64,000 nt of DNA from Mesostigma viride (lineage: Eukaryota; Streptophyta; Mesostigmatophyceae; Mesostigmatales; Mesostigmataceae): positions 591,756 through 655,755 of the forward strand of contig RPFO01000418.1 of the NCBI GenBank assembly GCA_009746045.1, read 5' to 3'. Both the position numbers and the translations under genes were made by a program. Below are positions 31,776 through 42,727 of this stretch, one piece after another. The notes below the pieces were generated by a model, which was not told the DNA's origin, made no database searches, and saw nothing but the letters and a program-made list of their open reading frames with translations. Every line of letters starts with the position of its first letter. The stretch's first letter is position 1.

Positions 31776-33250
31776 TGTCATGGTTTTTACCTGTATGTCC
31801 TCTGCCCTTGGTGCCAGCGTTCTGTGAGCACCTCAATGTATGGTCTGTCGTGAGAACAATAATGGCAGTCTAGCCAACGTCGATACGTTCGAGTTGGGCT
31901 CATAGTTAGTTGGTTGTTGTCGACCCACACAATAGCTGTTGCTTGTGTTAATTGGGAAATGTGTTTTATTGCAGCTGAACATGTATCAAGCTTCATTGCA
32001 ATCTAGCTGTCGCGAACGATTCCTCTAAATCATCTTTAGTGGTGATAGGTACCATTCGAGTGCCAACGGTGGAGACGTACAGGTTCTCACATAGAGGTGG
32101 GTTAACTCGTAACAGTGCTATCAATTGCGTGCGATAAGAACGTGACTGCACCACGTGAACAAGAGACAATTATCAATATTATAATTAACAAACATCACGT
32201 GAGCATTATTAAGTTTACATCATTTGCAGGTTGTTGCTTAGCACGCTTATAGACCATGTACCCCCTCTCACGGACATTTAATTAATTAATTAATACCACG
32301 TGACTGCGTGAGCAGTATCCTCATGAAGGGAATGGATGACATGCGAAAGAAACTATCTAAGCACGGGTAGCAGGATTGTGGGCCCCGCGGCCGGTGGCAC
32401 TGTGCCGACCGTAGCGGGTTACCCGAGGTGCCCCTACCGGACATTAATTAATTAATTAATAGACACGTGACTGCGTCACGTGAGCATAAGTCCTCAGTGG
32501 GAGGGGAACATGGGATGGAATGGATGGTATAAGCTATCTAGGTCCTAGTTACAGGGGTGTGGGCACCGCGGCCCGAATCGCTATGAATGCCATACTTGGT
32601 CACACGCGGAGCCCCCACAGACTTGGGGGTGGTCTCCTTCATCACTACTTGCCATCTATCCTTGCGCACCATCTGCCTTAATATTACAGACTACCGGACA
32701 TGTGTTACGTGATCTCCCAACGGAGTAACGCTTCAATTCAATGCAACTAATACGTTAGACAGTATAATATTATCGTGACATGCATCACGTGAGCATAATG
32801 AATGCAATATCAAAGCGACTACCGGCGCAGGCCAGAAATCTGGAGAATATGTCAATATCAACAAGTACTAGGAGCATAGAGTGTACGCATTATGACTGTC
32901 CTGGTTAGCCTTGTACTCAGACCCTACGTGGATCATGCCACGACAAATGAGGGTCGTACACACAACTCTTGGTTTAGCTCCGAGACCATGCAGTCATTGG
33001 CAAACTTTGGAATTACCTCTTTCTCGATACTGTGCCAAAATTCCAAAACAAAAGAGGTGGTATGGACACCTGTAAAGAGCCGGTATGGACACCCACAGCT
33101 CTGCACACATCTTGATTATCCAAGCAATTAGTGTACAAGTGTTTCGCCTCCGTGGCTTACCATTATGCATCATCAGCACAACAAGTTTTAACAGTGATTG
33201 CAAACCACGGTTTTTTATGTGTCATGCAAGGTCTACCAAAAGGCGGTGTC

Positions 33251-34114
33251 ACCATTGCATTTTTAGGCCCAAATGCATGTGTCACCCGAAATGCATCTAA
33301 ACCTTAAACCTTCCTCAACCTTTTCATGAAACAATCAAAGGTTCATTACAATATCTGATTTTCTCGCCAACTAGTTTTGCCTGTTGGCTTAGCCCCCCCA
33401 ACATGGCCCGGGTAGCACGTGTTCGCCGCCCTCATCAGGGGGAATAGTATCACATTTGGTCAATAGGCCATACCAAGTCATGCTTGTTGCCCCAACCAAC
33501 TAGAGCATATTCTCAATGCCCATTCCCGCCATCCAAGCTATGCCTCCTGTTTACCGCCGCAACACCGGTTGCCAGCAGCCCATTACTCACTTCACCCGCC
33601 GCTTGCTACACAAGGCCTTGCCGCCTTGCCCAACATGCTGCCTGCTTCGCCTCGTTCGGCCGAATTTCGCAAGTAACCTTGCAGTTCCAAGTACCTCAGG
33701 TTTGCTTGACATTCCCCCTCCCTCACCCCCTCCCACCCCCCCTCCCTCCCTTTTAGAAGCTACATACACCGCTACGTTCAAGAAGTATAAGTATTTATCT
33801 ATATATTATACAAAGTTGACAAGATATTTATCACACACTTAGTTTCAGTTGGCTAACTCGCTTTCTATGTCGTGTGCCCAAGGGGCTTTTTGTTGTGCAT
33901 CGATGAATTACGCCAGACATAGGTGTAACTTTTCTGTACATGTTCTTGTTGTCGCTCTGTTGACTTGTTGTCGCTTCACAGGCAATGCACTATTGTGTGG
34001 AAGGACGCGCATCCCCTGGAGAAGATGCGACTGTACCATTTTGCCCAGCTTCAGTGGCAAATGAAGGTGAAGAATATGCGTTGTGGCCTTCTCCTCAGCT
34101 GGACGATGGAGAAC
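33251..34114. other. Single-copy spacer between the inverted arms
   Basis: 864 bp with C-rich (33715-33755) and AT-rich parts. No gene, RNA or known motif recognised. Confidence 0.5.
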
Positions 34115-35590
34115 GACACCGCCTTTTGGTAGACCTTGCATGACACATAAAAAACCGTGGTTTGCAATCACTGTTAAAACTTGTTGTGCTGATGATGCAT
34201 AATGGTAAGCCACGGAGGCGAAACACTTGTACACTAATTGCTTGGATAATCAAGATGTGTGCAGAGCTGTGGGTGTCCATACCGGCTCTTTACAGGTGTC
34301 CATACCACCTCTTTTGTTTTGGAATTTTGGCACAGTATCGAGAAAGAGGTAATTCCAAAGTTTGCCAATGACTGCATGGTCTCGGAGCTAAACCAAGAGT
34401 TGTGTGTACGACCCTCATTTGTCGTGGCATGATCCACGTAGGGTCTGAGTACAAGGCTAACCAGGACAGTCATAATGCGTACACTCTATGCTCCTAGTAC
34501 TTGTTGATATTGACATATTCTCCAGATTTCTGGCCTGCGCCGGTAGTCGCTTTGATATTGCATTCATTATGCTCACGTGATGCATGTCACGATAATATTA
34601 TACTGTCTAACGTATTAGTTGCATTGAATTGAAGCGTTACTCCGTTGGGAGATCACGTAACACATGTCCGGTAGTCTGTAATATTAAGGCAGATGGTGCG
34701 CAAGGATAGATGGCAAGTAGTGATGAAGGAGACCACCCCCAAGTCTGTGGGGGCTCCGCGTGTGACCAAGTATGGCATTCATAGCGATTCGGGCCGCGGT
34801 GCCCACACCCCTGTAACTAGGACCTAGATAGCTTATACCATCCATTCCATCCCATGTTCCCCTCCCACTGAGGACTTATGCTCACGTGACGCAGTCACGT
34901 GTCTATTAATTAATTAATTAATGTCCGGTAGGGGCACCTCGGGTAACCCGCTACGGTCGGCACAGTGCCACCGGCCGCGGGGCCCACAATCCTGCTACCC
35001 GTGCTTAGATAGTTTCTTTCGCATGTCATCCATTCCCTTCATGAGGATACTGCTCACGCAGTCACGTGGTATTAATTAATTAATTAAATGTCCGTGAGAG
35101 GGGGTACATGGTCTATAAGCGTGCTAAGCAACAACCTGCAAATGATGTAAACTTAATAATGCTCACGTGATGTTTGTTAATTATAATATTGATAATTGTC
35201 TCTTGTTCACGTGGTGCAGTCACGTTCTTATCGCACGCAATTGATAGCACTGTTACGAGTTAACCCACCTCTATGTGAGAACCTGTACGTCTCCACCGTT
35301 GGCACTCGAATGGTACCTATCACCACTAAAGATGATTTAGAGGAATCGTTCGCGACAGCTAGATTGCAATGAAGCTTGATACATGTTCAGCTGCAATAAA
35401 ACACATTTCCCAATTAACACAAGCAACAGCTATTGTGTGGGTCGACAACAACCAACTAACTATGAGCCCAACTCGAACGTATCGACGTTGGCTAGACTGC
35501 CATTATTGTTCTCACGACAGACCATACATTGAGGTGCTCACAGAACGCTGGCACCAAGGGCAGAGGACATACAGGTAAAAACCATGACAT

Positions 35591-36399
35591 GAGTAGGAAC
35601 GGGCATGGCATGACTAGGAACGTGTACAGCATGACTAGGAACGGGTATGGCATGACTAGGAAGTAGGAACAGGTATGGCATGACTAGGAAAGAGCATGGC
35701 ATGACTAGGAACGGGCATGGCATGACTAGGAACGGGTGTGGCATGACTAGGAACGTGTACAACATGACTAGGAACGGGTATGGCATGACTAGGAATGAGT
35801 ATGTCATGACTCGGAACGGGTATGGCATGACTCGGAACGACCATGGCATGACTAGGAACGGGTACAGCATGACTAGGAACGGGTATGGCATGACTAGGAA
35901 TGAGTATGTCATGACTCGGAACGGGTATGGCATGACTCGGAACGACCATGGCATGACTAGGAACGGGTATGGCATGACTAGGAACGGGTGTGGCATGACT
36001 AGGAGCGTGTACAGCATGACTAGGAACGGGTATGGCATGACTAGGAACGGGTATGGCATGACTAGGAACGGGTATGGCATGACTAGGAACGGGCATGGCA
36101 TGACTAGGAACGGGTGTGGCATGACTAGGAACGGGCATGGCATGACTAGGAACGGCCATGGCATGACTAGGAACGGGCATGGCATGACTAGGAACGGGTA
36201 TGGCATGACTAGGAACGGGTATGGCATGACTAGGAACGGGTATGGCATGACTAGGAACGGGCATGGCATGACTAGTAACGAGTATGGCATGACTAGGAAC
36301 GGGCATGGCATGACTAGGAACGGGTATGGCATGACTCGGAACGACCATGGCATGACTAGGAACGGCCATGGCATGACTAGGAACGGGTATGGCATGACG
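35591..36399 (-). repeat. 21-bp minisatellite, long block in right arm
   Basis: Mirror image of the block at 30967-31775 with the same order of unit variants, so the two arms were copied as a whole after the array had formed. Confidence 0.9.
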
Positions 36400-36838
36400 T
36401 GGCCCACGCGCATGTGCGCCCATAATGGCCCCCATGGATGATGCTTTCAGTATTTAGCCGCGCCCAGCCTACAATGGGACCTCCCATGGATGATGCATTA
36501 AGAATTTAGCCATGCGATGCCTATGCAGGGAGTTACTCTCTGCTGAGATGCCATGTGTACACCAGCTATAGCCTAGCCACATACCCTCCACCCCATATGT
36601 CATGCAGGCCTTCTAGGCCCTCTCCTCAAGCCCCCCCCTGGGTGCCTGTGCTTGTTAAGGAGGCATGAACCATCATGGCGGTGCAGGTGCACCTTGTGCA
36701 CCCAGAGCAGGTGACAGTTGTACATCCTCCACCTGCAGGTTGTAGCCCTGATTGTATTACAAACCCATAGATGCCCTTTTCTCAGGGCTATGTGTTACAT
36801 ATGCTCCCAACGGAGCTATCATTTTAATTAATTAATTA

Positions 36839-36945
36839 ATTAATGGCATGACTAGGAACGGGAGTGACATGACTAGGAACGACCATGGCATGACTCGGAA
36901 CGACCATGGCATGACTAGGAAGGAGCATGGCATGACTAGGAACGG
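36839..36945 (-). repeat. 21-bp minisatellite, short block in right arm
   Basis: Mirror image of 30421-30527, about five copies. Confidence 0.85.
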
Positions 36946-37856
36946 GTATGGCGGCCAAGCACGTGGGCGGGTTCGTGCTATTCGTACCGTTGATGCTGAA
37001 GAGTCACAGGTATCGTTGGAACGGAACGGTCCAGGGGTCGCAGGCGGTTCTTCCCGGGACTGATCTTCCAGCGCTGCAAGAAAATCACGAACATGTCCCT
37101 GGTTGGGTAAAGAAAGCAGGCAAACCCCGACCGGCCGACCGCGTCCCCACCGTGCATGTACCTTGGTAAGACGTACGTAAGGTTCTGTGGGCTGAACTGA
37201 CCGCGCTTCAAGAATATGACGATTTGAAGCCACTATGAAGGTATATGCAAACCATGTCGGCGTCATCCGCTCGACCCCTCTTACTCAGATATAGTTGGAT
37301 ATGCAGCATAAAAAGCAACGGGGAGAAATTGTCAATGACTATGATCCCCCAACTGTGGGTGTTAGGAAATAGAAAAAGCATGGCAGGCATAGCTTGCGTG
37401 CAACATTGGGGGTCGGAAATTCTAGTCGGGGGGTCAGTGGACTCCAACGTGGACTCGAGACTCAGATTGATTGATTATTGAGGGTAAACTGCACGACTAC
37501 AGGCTCTTTGCGCGCGCCACATGTTAAGTAATCATGCCATCAGCTGCCATTTTGAACGCATCATAAGGAAACCCGTCGGGTTAAAAACTAAGATCTAAAC
37601 GGCCATCACCACTCGCATCGACGACGAAATTCGGCTAAGTCCAAAGGCAGCCGATACGATTTACGTCGTTTGCAGTTTTACGCGCCAGCCTTGCGCACGC
37701 TGCCGCGCCGCGCCCAGCCACGATGCACTCCCAGCCTTGCGCACTCCCAGCCTCGCGCACTCCCCAGCCTTGCGCACGCCAGCCTTGCGCACGCTGCGCC
37801 GCGCCCAGCCTTGTGCATCGTCTGAAGAAATCAGTGTCTGATGTTTACAAAAACTC

Positions 37857-39448
37857 AAAAAATTCTCTCAAAATTTATTCAAATACTACGTGAAAAGATC
37901 TTTCTTGGACATATTTTTGGGATTTTTTTGGATTTGGTATGCGCGGCTAACTGTACGGTCAAAGTACAGGTGGTAAGGGTACTTTTCCACGTGAAACGCG
38001 AGTTCCGGAGATGCACGACCTAGCCATGGCGGCTCGCGCCCATGCATGCAGTTTACGTTTGCGGACGAGTTAGCCGTCCAAACTCAGTAAATAGATTTAA
38101 CATGCCCTAAAGATGATATAAATCAATTTTTAGCTCGCGGGGATGCGATTTACCCGGTGTCGGCACTGTTCTTGCTGGAAAAAACTGCGATAAGGCAGGT
38201 CGACGGAATTGATTACTGCGCTTGCTTTCCGGCGCAATTTCAATGGCTGATAGGTTTCTTTCTACATGTTAACATGATTTGTATTAGAATATATTGAGTG
38301 ACAGTATAGATTTGATGATCTCGACCATTCTGTCACGTCATGGTCTATGTGCCGCAAAGTGCCACTTTTGCGGGCACCGCCTGGGCCAAGGTAACGCCAG
38401 CCGTGCCAGGTAAAGCCGGATAATCGTTGCCTCTTCGTTCCTTGATGTTCGTACATGAGTTTAAGCTTGCGAGGCGTTGTCAGGTTCAAGTCTTGATGCT
38501 CTTTCTTGACCGTTGCCTGCCCCTCTCTAAAACCCCCTTTTCAGATGATGTTAGCAGGCATTTGCCTTAACCCAGTGTAGTTGTGCAGGGTTTTAGGAGC
38601 TGTGCAGGTTTAAACACCTTCATAGATGTTAGTTATTCTTTTGCTACGTTCATACTGCATGATTGTGTGGCCACGGGCTGCGTCAAGGGTGCATTCAAGC
38701 TTTTACGGGTGAGTGAAAAGTCTTGGTGACAAACCACTGCCATCATGTGCCAGCAACTATGTTGGCCACATCATGGCAAGGCAAAACAGTTATAGCCATA
38801 TCTATTGTTGTTTGAAACAATGGAAATATGCTTAACCTACCCATTATATTGGTGGTTGACACTTATAACATAACCCTTTGTTGGTAGGTATCCAAGCCCA
38901 TTCCCTACATGCATGCATAGGCTCTCACTACATGATAAGGTATGATATACCTGAAGTATGATGATGCAAGTGTGTTGTCCTGTAATGCTTGAAGGGAAAT
39001 GAGTTGATTGGGATGGTTGGTGGCCACGGTGATGTAGTATGACCGCACTTACATGCTAGCAAAGTTAGCAAAAGCCCCATTCCTCTCCTGAGGACTGAGA
39101 GTTTTTTAATTGTTTCAGGCAGTTGCAGTGGCCAAATGGAGCCCAGTTTTTTGCCACGCTTCAAGAACTATGTTGTTTACATGCCTATATTTTTTCTTCA
39201 TGCACCAGGATTTGATTGAATTTTTCCCACTCGTTCTTATCCCGAAAAATGCAAATTCGCGAGGGGCGCCCAACGTCCGTGTAATTTTCAGGTGTTTGGG
39301 TCAAGTTTTCACATATGCAGTATTTTTGCCAACAAAATGATATCTAGTACACCCCAGATCCACATCAAAACATTTGGGATGGACCCCCCACCTAGTCGCT
39401 ACACGCGGTTGAAAATTGTCAACTCAGTCCTCCTGTGAGGACTGAGTT
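37857..39448. other. Single-copy right part of the foldback transposon
   Basis: 1.6 kb without a recognisable gene on either strand. Only short frames are present and none shows transposase motifs. Confidence 0.5.
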
Positions 39449-39463
39449 GGGACAGACGACGAG

Positions 39464-39689
39464 CTAAGGGCAGGTACCTCCATTCAACCTCCATTTAACC
39501 TCCATTCAACCTCCATTCAACCTCCATTCAAGCTCTTCTCCAACTATTATATTCTAATAAAGCCATTTATTCTTCCACGTAAATTGTCTTCAACCTCTCT
39601 TTCTTTCAGCACCTGCAAGGTGTGTGGGTAGCAAGGCCAAGCACAAGGCATTGTGTAAAACCCATTAGTCTCCTCTCCCAATCCAAACA
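39464..39689 (+). repeat. 3' LTR, second part (starts with the duplicated CTAA)
   Basis: After CTAA (39464-39467), 39468-39689 matches 25643-25864 of the 5' LTR over 222 bp, completing the split LTR. Confidence 0.9.
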
Positions 39690-40174
39690 ACCTGATTGGT
39701 CTACCCGTGATTCTTCTAACAGCTAGTGCAGGAACCGCATCTTTTGCAAGTAGGAGACAAGATCGATGCAACAACCGAGATTTACTCACGATATACGTCG
39801 GAGTCGCTAGCATGGTCTCGTCCGCTCTAACGGGAATTCAGAATTTTCTGAAGTTCCATCAAAAGGCTGAAAAGCATCGTCAGATGTCCAACCGTTTTTC
39901 GTCGTTTTATCGGGAAGTAGATGTGGAACTAACAAAATCACGCCAGCATCGCCTAGATCCGTTCGAGTTCGTCCAAACTTTACGACTTACGCTTGACCGG
40001 CTTTTGTCAGAGGATCCGCCGATACCGGCCACCGTCCGGCGTAAGCACAAAAGACTTAAATCTCGCGCCGTAACCGATACTACGAACAACAATCCCCACA
40101 CTCCGGGCATGCCACAAGTAGTCGTGGATAAGGACCAGGACGCAAACGAAGTTCGTACGATCAAAAAACTCTGA
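39690..40174 (+). pseudogene. SLATT-like two-helix membrane protein, 3' part
   Basis: Continuation of the gene starting at 24728. The first transmembrane helix (LIGLPVILLTASAGTASFA) spans the insertion site. The second (LLTIYVGVASMVSSALTGI) follows after a short charged loop. Then comes a QNFLKFHQKAEKHRQMSNRFSSFYREV-like helix with the conserved AE-H pair, an EFVQTLRLTLDRLLSEDPPIP stretch typical of the family, and a basic, disordered tail ending at 40174. Apart from the insertion the frame is undamaged, so the gene was probably intact when the retroelement landed. Confidence 0.65.
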
Positions 40175-40189
40175 CCGTATGGTATCGAA

Positions 40190-40378
40190 ATGCGCGCTAT
40201 ATCGATCGCAGTTTATTTCTTAAGCGTGTACATGCTACTGGTCGCCCGACCACGGTGCATGTTTGAAGAGAACGGAGATCCTATACCTTTTGGCGTCGGA
40301 GAAAATCAGACGCTTCTACCTTTTTGGCTCGTAGCTCTATCGCTTGCGTTGTACGTATCTGTACTTACGTCAAAGTAA
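40190..40378 (+). CDS. Small two-helix membrane protein
   Basis: 62 residues. Hydrophobic residues 3-20 (AISIAVYFLSVYMLLVA) and 43-60 (LPFWLVALSLALYVSVL) flank a short polar loop with FEENGDPIPFGVGENQT. It begins 16 bases after the SLATT-like gene stops, on the same strand, so the two may be co-expressed virion membrane proteins. No family recognised. Confidence 0.55.
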   Translation: MRAISIAVYFLSVYMLLVARPRCMFEENGDPIPFGVGENQTLLPFWLVALSLALYVSVLTSK

Positions 40379-40379
40379 A

Positions 40380-40621
40380 ATGGACACTCTCAACTTGACA
40401 GGTATGACGTCACGAGCGAAAACTTAGAGCCAGTGATCGATGATCTTCCCGACGGCTTTCAAAGCTATTACCGGGACGACTTGCTAAATCTCTATCTTGC
40501 ACTGCGTGAAATGATAGAAGCCTCGGGGCTTCCTTTTCTAAAAAACGCGAATTTCTCTGATTTTTGCGACTTCGTGGCGTCATTTTCAATCGCTCCGGAA
40601 TATATTCGTCCTGATTATTAG
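40380..40621 (+). pseudogene. Small acidic protein with frameshift at the start
   Basis: A well-formed frame (RYDVTSENLEPVIDDLPDGFQSYYRDD... to FSIAPEYIRPDY) extends upstream of its first ATG at 40433 to about 40395. There a one-base shift would connect it to the ATG at 40380, which directly follows the previous gene and sits in an AAAATGGA context. I read a gene of about 80 residues with one indel near 40390. It is alpha-helical and soluble, function unknown. Use of the ATG at 40433 (62 residues) is the alternative. Confidence 0.45.
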
Positions 40622-40626
40622 AAAGT

Positions 40627-41424
40627 ATGAGCCTCGTGTTTCACCGATTTGATGGAAACACGAGCAACTTGGGAGTAAACATCGTCCCTGCCATCACGTC
40701 GCCGCTAATCACAGAGGTGCCGCCCGCATACCTCTTACCATCGGACGAGGTGATCGTCACGCCGATCCGTTCGTCTCTTCTCGTTATCCCCCAGAGGGTG
40801 ATGGAGCAACGAGAAGTGGCTGTCGTATCAGGGAGCAGCATCACGTACTGTCCTTACACCGGGTGCGCTACCACGTATCCGTTCGACGTTCGAACAACTG
40901 GGCTCGTCGAAAACAGCAATACGTTGCTCATTGACCCCGTAGACGGGTCGCTTTTGAGCCAGATTTCAGGAAAGTTTGTGTATGGTCCGAAGTCTGGCGT
41001 GGAAGTTCCTCGATCCCCCTGTGTCGTTTGCCCATATAACGCTATAATGTCTTTACACCGACCTGAAACGACAATCAGTGATTTAAACGGTTTTTCGAAC
41101 CGTTTGTTTTTTCTTCACGGAGACAAAGCGGACGGAGACAACGAGAGATACTCTTCCTCCCACTTCAACGAGTATAAGACAAAGCGCGACCCGATGTTCC
41201 CTGTCAAACACCCGTATCGAGTCGGGTCCACGGTCCATCCAAAGCACACTGGGTATGTCGACCTAGAAGACCCCGAGCGGGCGTTCTACCCGGGAAAACC
41301 GAGAACGTTTGGTGACGTGACCTCCCTTTTTCGGTATCACTTCCCTTTGCCGATGTATGCATTCGCATACGACGCATTTGGTGACGAATTTAAAGACCGG
41401 GTGTTCGGCAAAAAAGATTTATAA
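40627..41424 (+). CDS. Unknown viral protein
   Basis: 265 residues, intact, six bases after the preceding gene. Beta-rich and proline-rich, with cysteine pairs ITYCPYTGCATTYPF near residue 75 and CVVCPYNAIMSL near 137 that could bind zinc. The C-terminal half has many aromatic and charged residues (FNEYKTKRDPMFPVKHPYRVG). The two CPY cysteine motifs are its most recognisable feature; I know no family. The TATAAATGGAATG context of the next gene overlaps its end. Neighbours suggest a late virion or assembly role. Confidence 0.55.
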   Translation: MSLVFHRFDGNTSNLGVNIVPAITSPLITEVPPAYLLPSDEVIVTPIRSSLLVIPQRVMEQREVAVVSGSSITYCPYTGCATTYPFDVRTTGLVENSNTLLIDPVDGSLLSQISGKFVYGPKSGVEVPRSPCVVCPYNAIMSLHRPETTISDLNGFSNRLFFLHGDKADGDNERYSSSHFNEYKTKRDPMFPVKHPYRVGSTVHPKHTGYVDLEDPERAFYPGKPRTFGDVTSLFRYHFPLPMYAFAYDAFGDEFKDRVFGKKDL

Positions 41425-41450
41425 ATCGTTTGTTGTGTTATATAAATGGA

Positions 41451-42716
41451 ATGAGTGCTGCTTTGGGTCTAGGAATCGGGCTGATCGTCGCGGCAGGAGT
41501 GTACGTCGCTTACCAGGTTGCTCAGAACGAACCGGACAAAGAAGACAATAACGACGGCGAAAAGGAGGATCAAGATAAAGAAAAAGATACTCAAGTCAAA
41601 GAAAAGGATGTCATGGACGACGCTGCTGCTGAAGAGTTAGCCGCATCGCTTATGAGAGATATTCAACCTAAAAGCTACAAAGATATGACGGAAATGGAGC
41701 TTTCCAACGAGTTAACAAAGATTTTGAAGATCACTGGTGGTCAAAGGGAAGACCCGAGGGCCAAAGAATTATTAGAAGAGATGCGAATTCGTACTGCCAA
41801 TAAAACGGATCACCTTGCTTTGCCGTCTCCAGCGGACATTGCTGCTCTTGACGCTGCCTCCCAGATGACAGGCGTCGAGAATCTCAACTTCGAAACACTG
41901 TCACATATCCAAAGAATGTATCGTGCCATTTTTCGATATTCGGCTTCTAATATTCGTTCTAAATTGCTTGACGGTCTCGAGAAAAACGCCTCCGCGGAAG
42001 CTGATCGACTACGAAGCCTCCGCGACGCATTGGCTGAGAATAGCGAGCCGCGAAAGGTGGCAAATGACAACGTGAACAAATTCACACGCGATTGGAGCGC
42101 GTGGTATTCTGTCATGAGGTCCTACCTCTACACGGGAGATGCTCCTTTTCGGAGTTACAATGCCATGGCGCGTTTTTTTATTGATTTAGGGGTCATGGAT
42201 AAGTTTGATTTGTATGTTTCCAACTTATACAGTTTTATCAGCGTTGACACGAGCACGCGGCCTCAGAAAACTTTAGAATGGGTCGACTCCGAGAAGTTTA
42301 AGCTTGAAGCTCCCGGAAGCAAGTTCGTAACGCCTGTTGTAACAACTTCAGACGCAGCGTTACGTTCTGCCCTAAAAAAGGCGGGGCTTGCCGTGTTTGA
42401 TGTCGAGGAAAAGGAGAAGCAAGCCGCATACGACAACGCAGATGTAAACGACATTTCGGGTCGTGCAGCGCTGAAGGTTTCCTTGGACGACTACAAGCGC
42501 TACAAGGCGTCGACACTGTCCACGTTCAATTCGGCTGTCGACAAAGAACCTAAGGCTAGCATGTTCATCGCATTATGGTCGTTTTTTGATGCAACGAGTG
42601 TGACAATGGAAACCGTCATCAAGTTTGTAAGCGACCCTTCGGAATGGGGTCTTAGTTCCAGGGACAACATTAACAAGTTCCGTTCATTTATTAACAATAA
42701 CGAATTGTTTGCTTAA
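41451..42716 (+). CDS. Membrane-anchored protein with charged linker, unknown
   Basis: ATG 41451 (MSAALGLGIGLIVAAGVYVAY) is chosen, with a TATATAAATGGA context just upstream. 421 residues: an N-terminal transmembrane helix (residues 3-20), a long Asp/Glu/Lys-rich linker (22-60), then a helical globular domain of about 350 residues (DKFDLYVSNLYSFISVDT, SLDDYKRYKASTLSTFNSAVD). Topology would be type II or N-anchored with the domain on one side of the viral membrane. No family recognised; intact. Confidence 0.6.
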   Translation: MSAALGLGIGLIVAAGVYVAYQVAQNEPDKEDNNDGEKEDQDKEKDTQVKEKDVMDDAAAEELAASLMRDIQPKSYKDMTEMELSNELTKILKITGGQREDPRAKELLEEMRIRTANKTDHLALPSPADIAALDAASQMTGVENLNFETLSHIQRMYRAIFRYSASNIRSKLLDGLEKNASAEADRLRSLRDALAENSEPRKVANDNVNKFTRDWSAWYSVMRSYLYTGDAPFRSYNAMARFFIDLGVMDKFDLYVSNLYSFISVDTSTRPQKTLEWVDSEKFKLEAPGSKFVTPVVTTSDAALRSALKKAGLAVFDVEEKEKQAAYDNADVNDISGRAALKVSLDDYKRYKASTLSTFNSAVDKEPKASMFIALWSFFDATSVTMETVIKFVSDPSEWGLSSRDNINKFRSFINNNELFA

Positions 42717-42727
42717 TTATAATACAA

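Larger units (their letters stand above)
29510..33250 (+). repeat. Left arm of the giant inverted repeat
   Basis: Positions i in this arm pair with 67365-i or 67366-i in the right arm; the one-base change comes from a G7/C8 run at about 30728 and 36640. Every stretch compared by eye matched, including minisatellites, TTAA runs and the GC-rich CGCAAGGCTGG repeats near 29560-29690. It holds no recognisable gene. It contains recurrent CACGTG-type motifs near ATTAATTAATTAAT runs (32155-32480). Confidence 0.85.
34115..37856 (-). repeat. Right arm of the giant inverted repeat
   Basis: Reverse complement of 29510-33250, one base longer. The arm boundaries are sharp: inside at GGCGGTGTC / GACACCGCC, outside at GAGTTTTTG / CAAAAACTC, with unrelated sequence beyond. 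Confidence 0.85.
29390..39463. mobile_element. 10-kb foldback-type DNA transposon nested in the 3' LTR
   Basis: Perfect 15-bp terminal inverted repeats CTCGTCGTCTGTCCC (29390-29404 and complement at 39449-39463), flanked by CTAA on both sides where the intact LTR has one CTAA. The subterminal zones carry AACTCAGTCCTC and its complement several times, forming hairpins (29410-29455, 39420-39448). Inside are two 3.74-kb inverted arms (29510-33250, 34115-37856) around an 864-bp spacer, plus 1.6 kb of single-copy DNA on the right. No transposase is recognised; the long open frames are minisatellite artefacts. Superfamily unclear: the 4-bp duplication and these termini do not match a superfamily I can name. 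Confidence 0.85.
25022..39689 (+). mobile_element. Copia-type non-autonomous LTR retroelement (with nested transposon)
   Basis: Flanked by a perfect 5-bp duplication ACCTG (25017-25021 and 39690-39694). LTRs start TGTTAGGG and end CCAAACA. The internal part (25865-28768, 2.9 kb) has only a Gag-Pro-like frame; no integrase, reverse transcriptase or RNase H is seen. The primer site TGGTATCGGAGG is of the initiator-methionine tRNA kind used by plant Copia elements. The 3' LTR is split by the foldback transposon at 29390-39463. The two LTRs have the same length (843 bp) and look almost identical, so insertion was recent and must have depended on a partner element. Confidence 0.9.

Noticed and set aside
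33484..33842. Frames of 90-108 codons in the palindrome spacer
   Set aside because: Proline- and cysteine-rich chance frames across a C-rich tract; no start context or family pattern.
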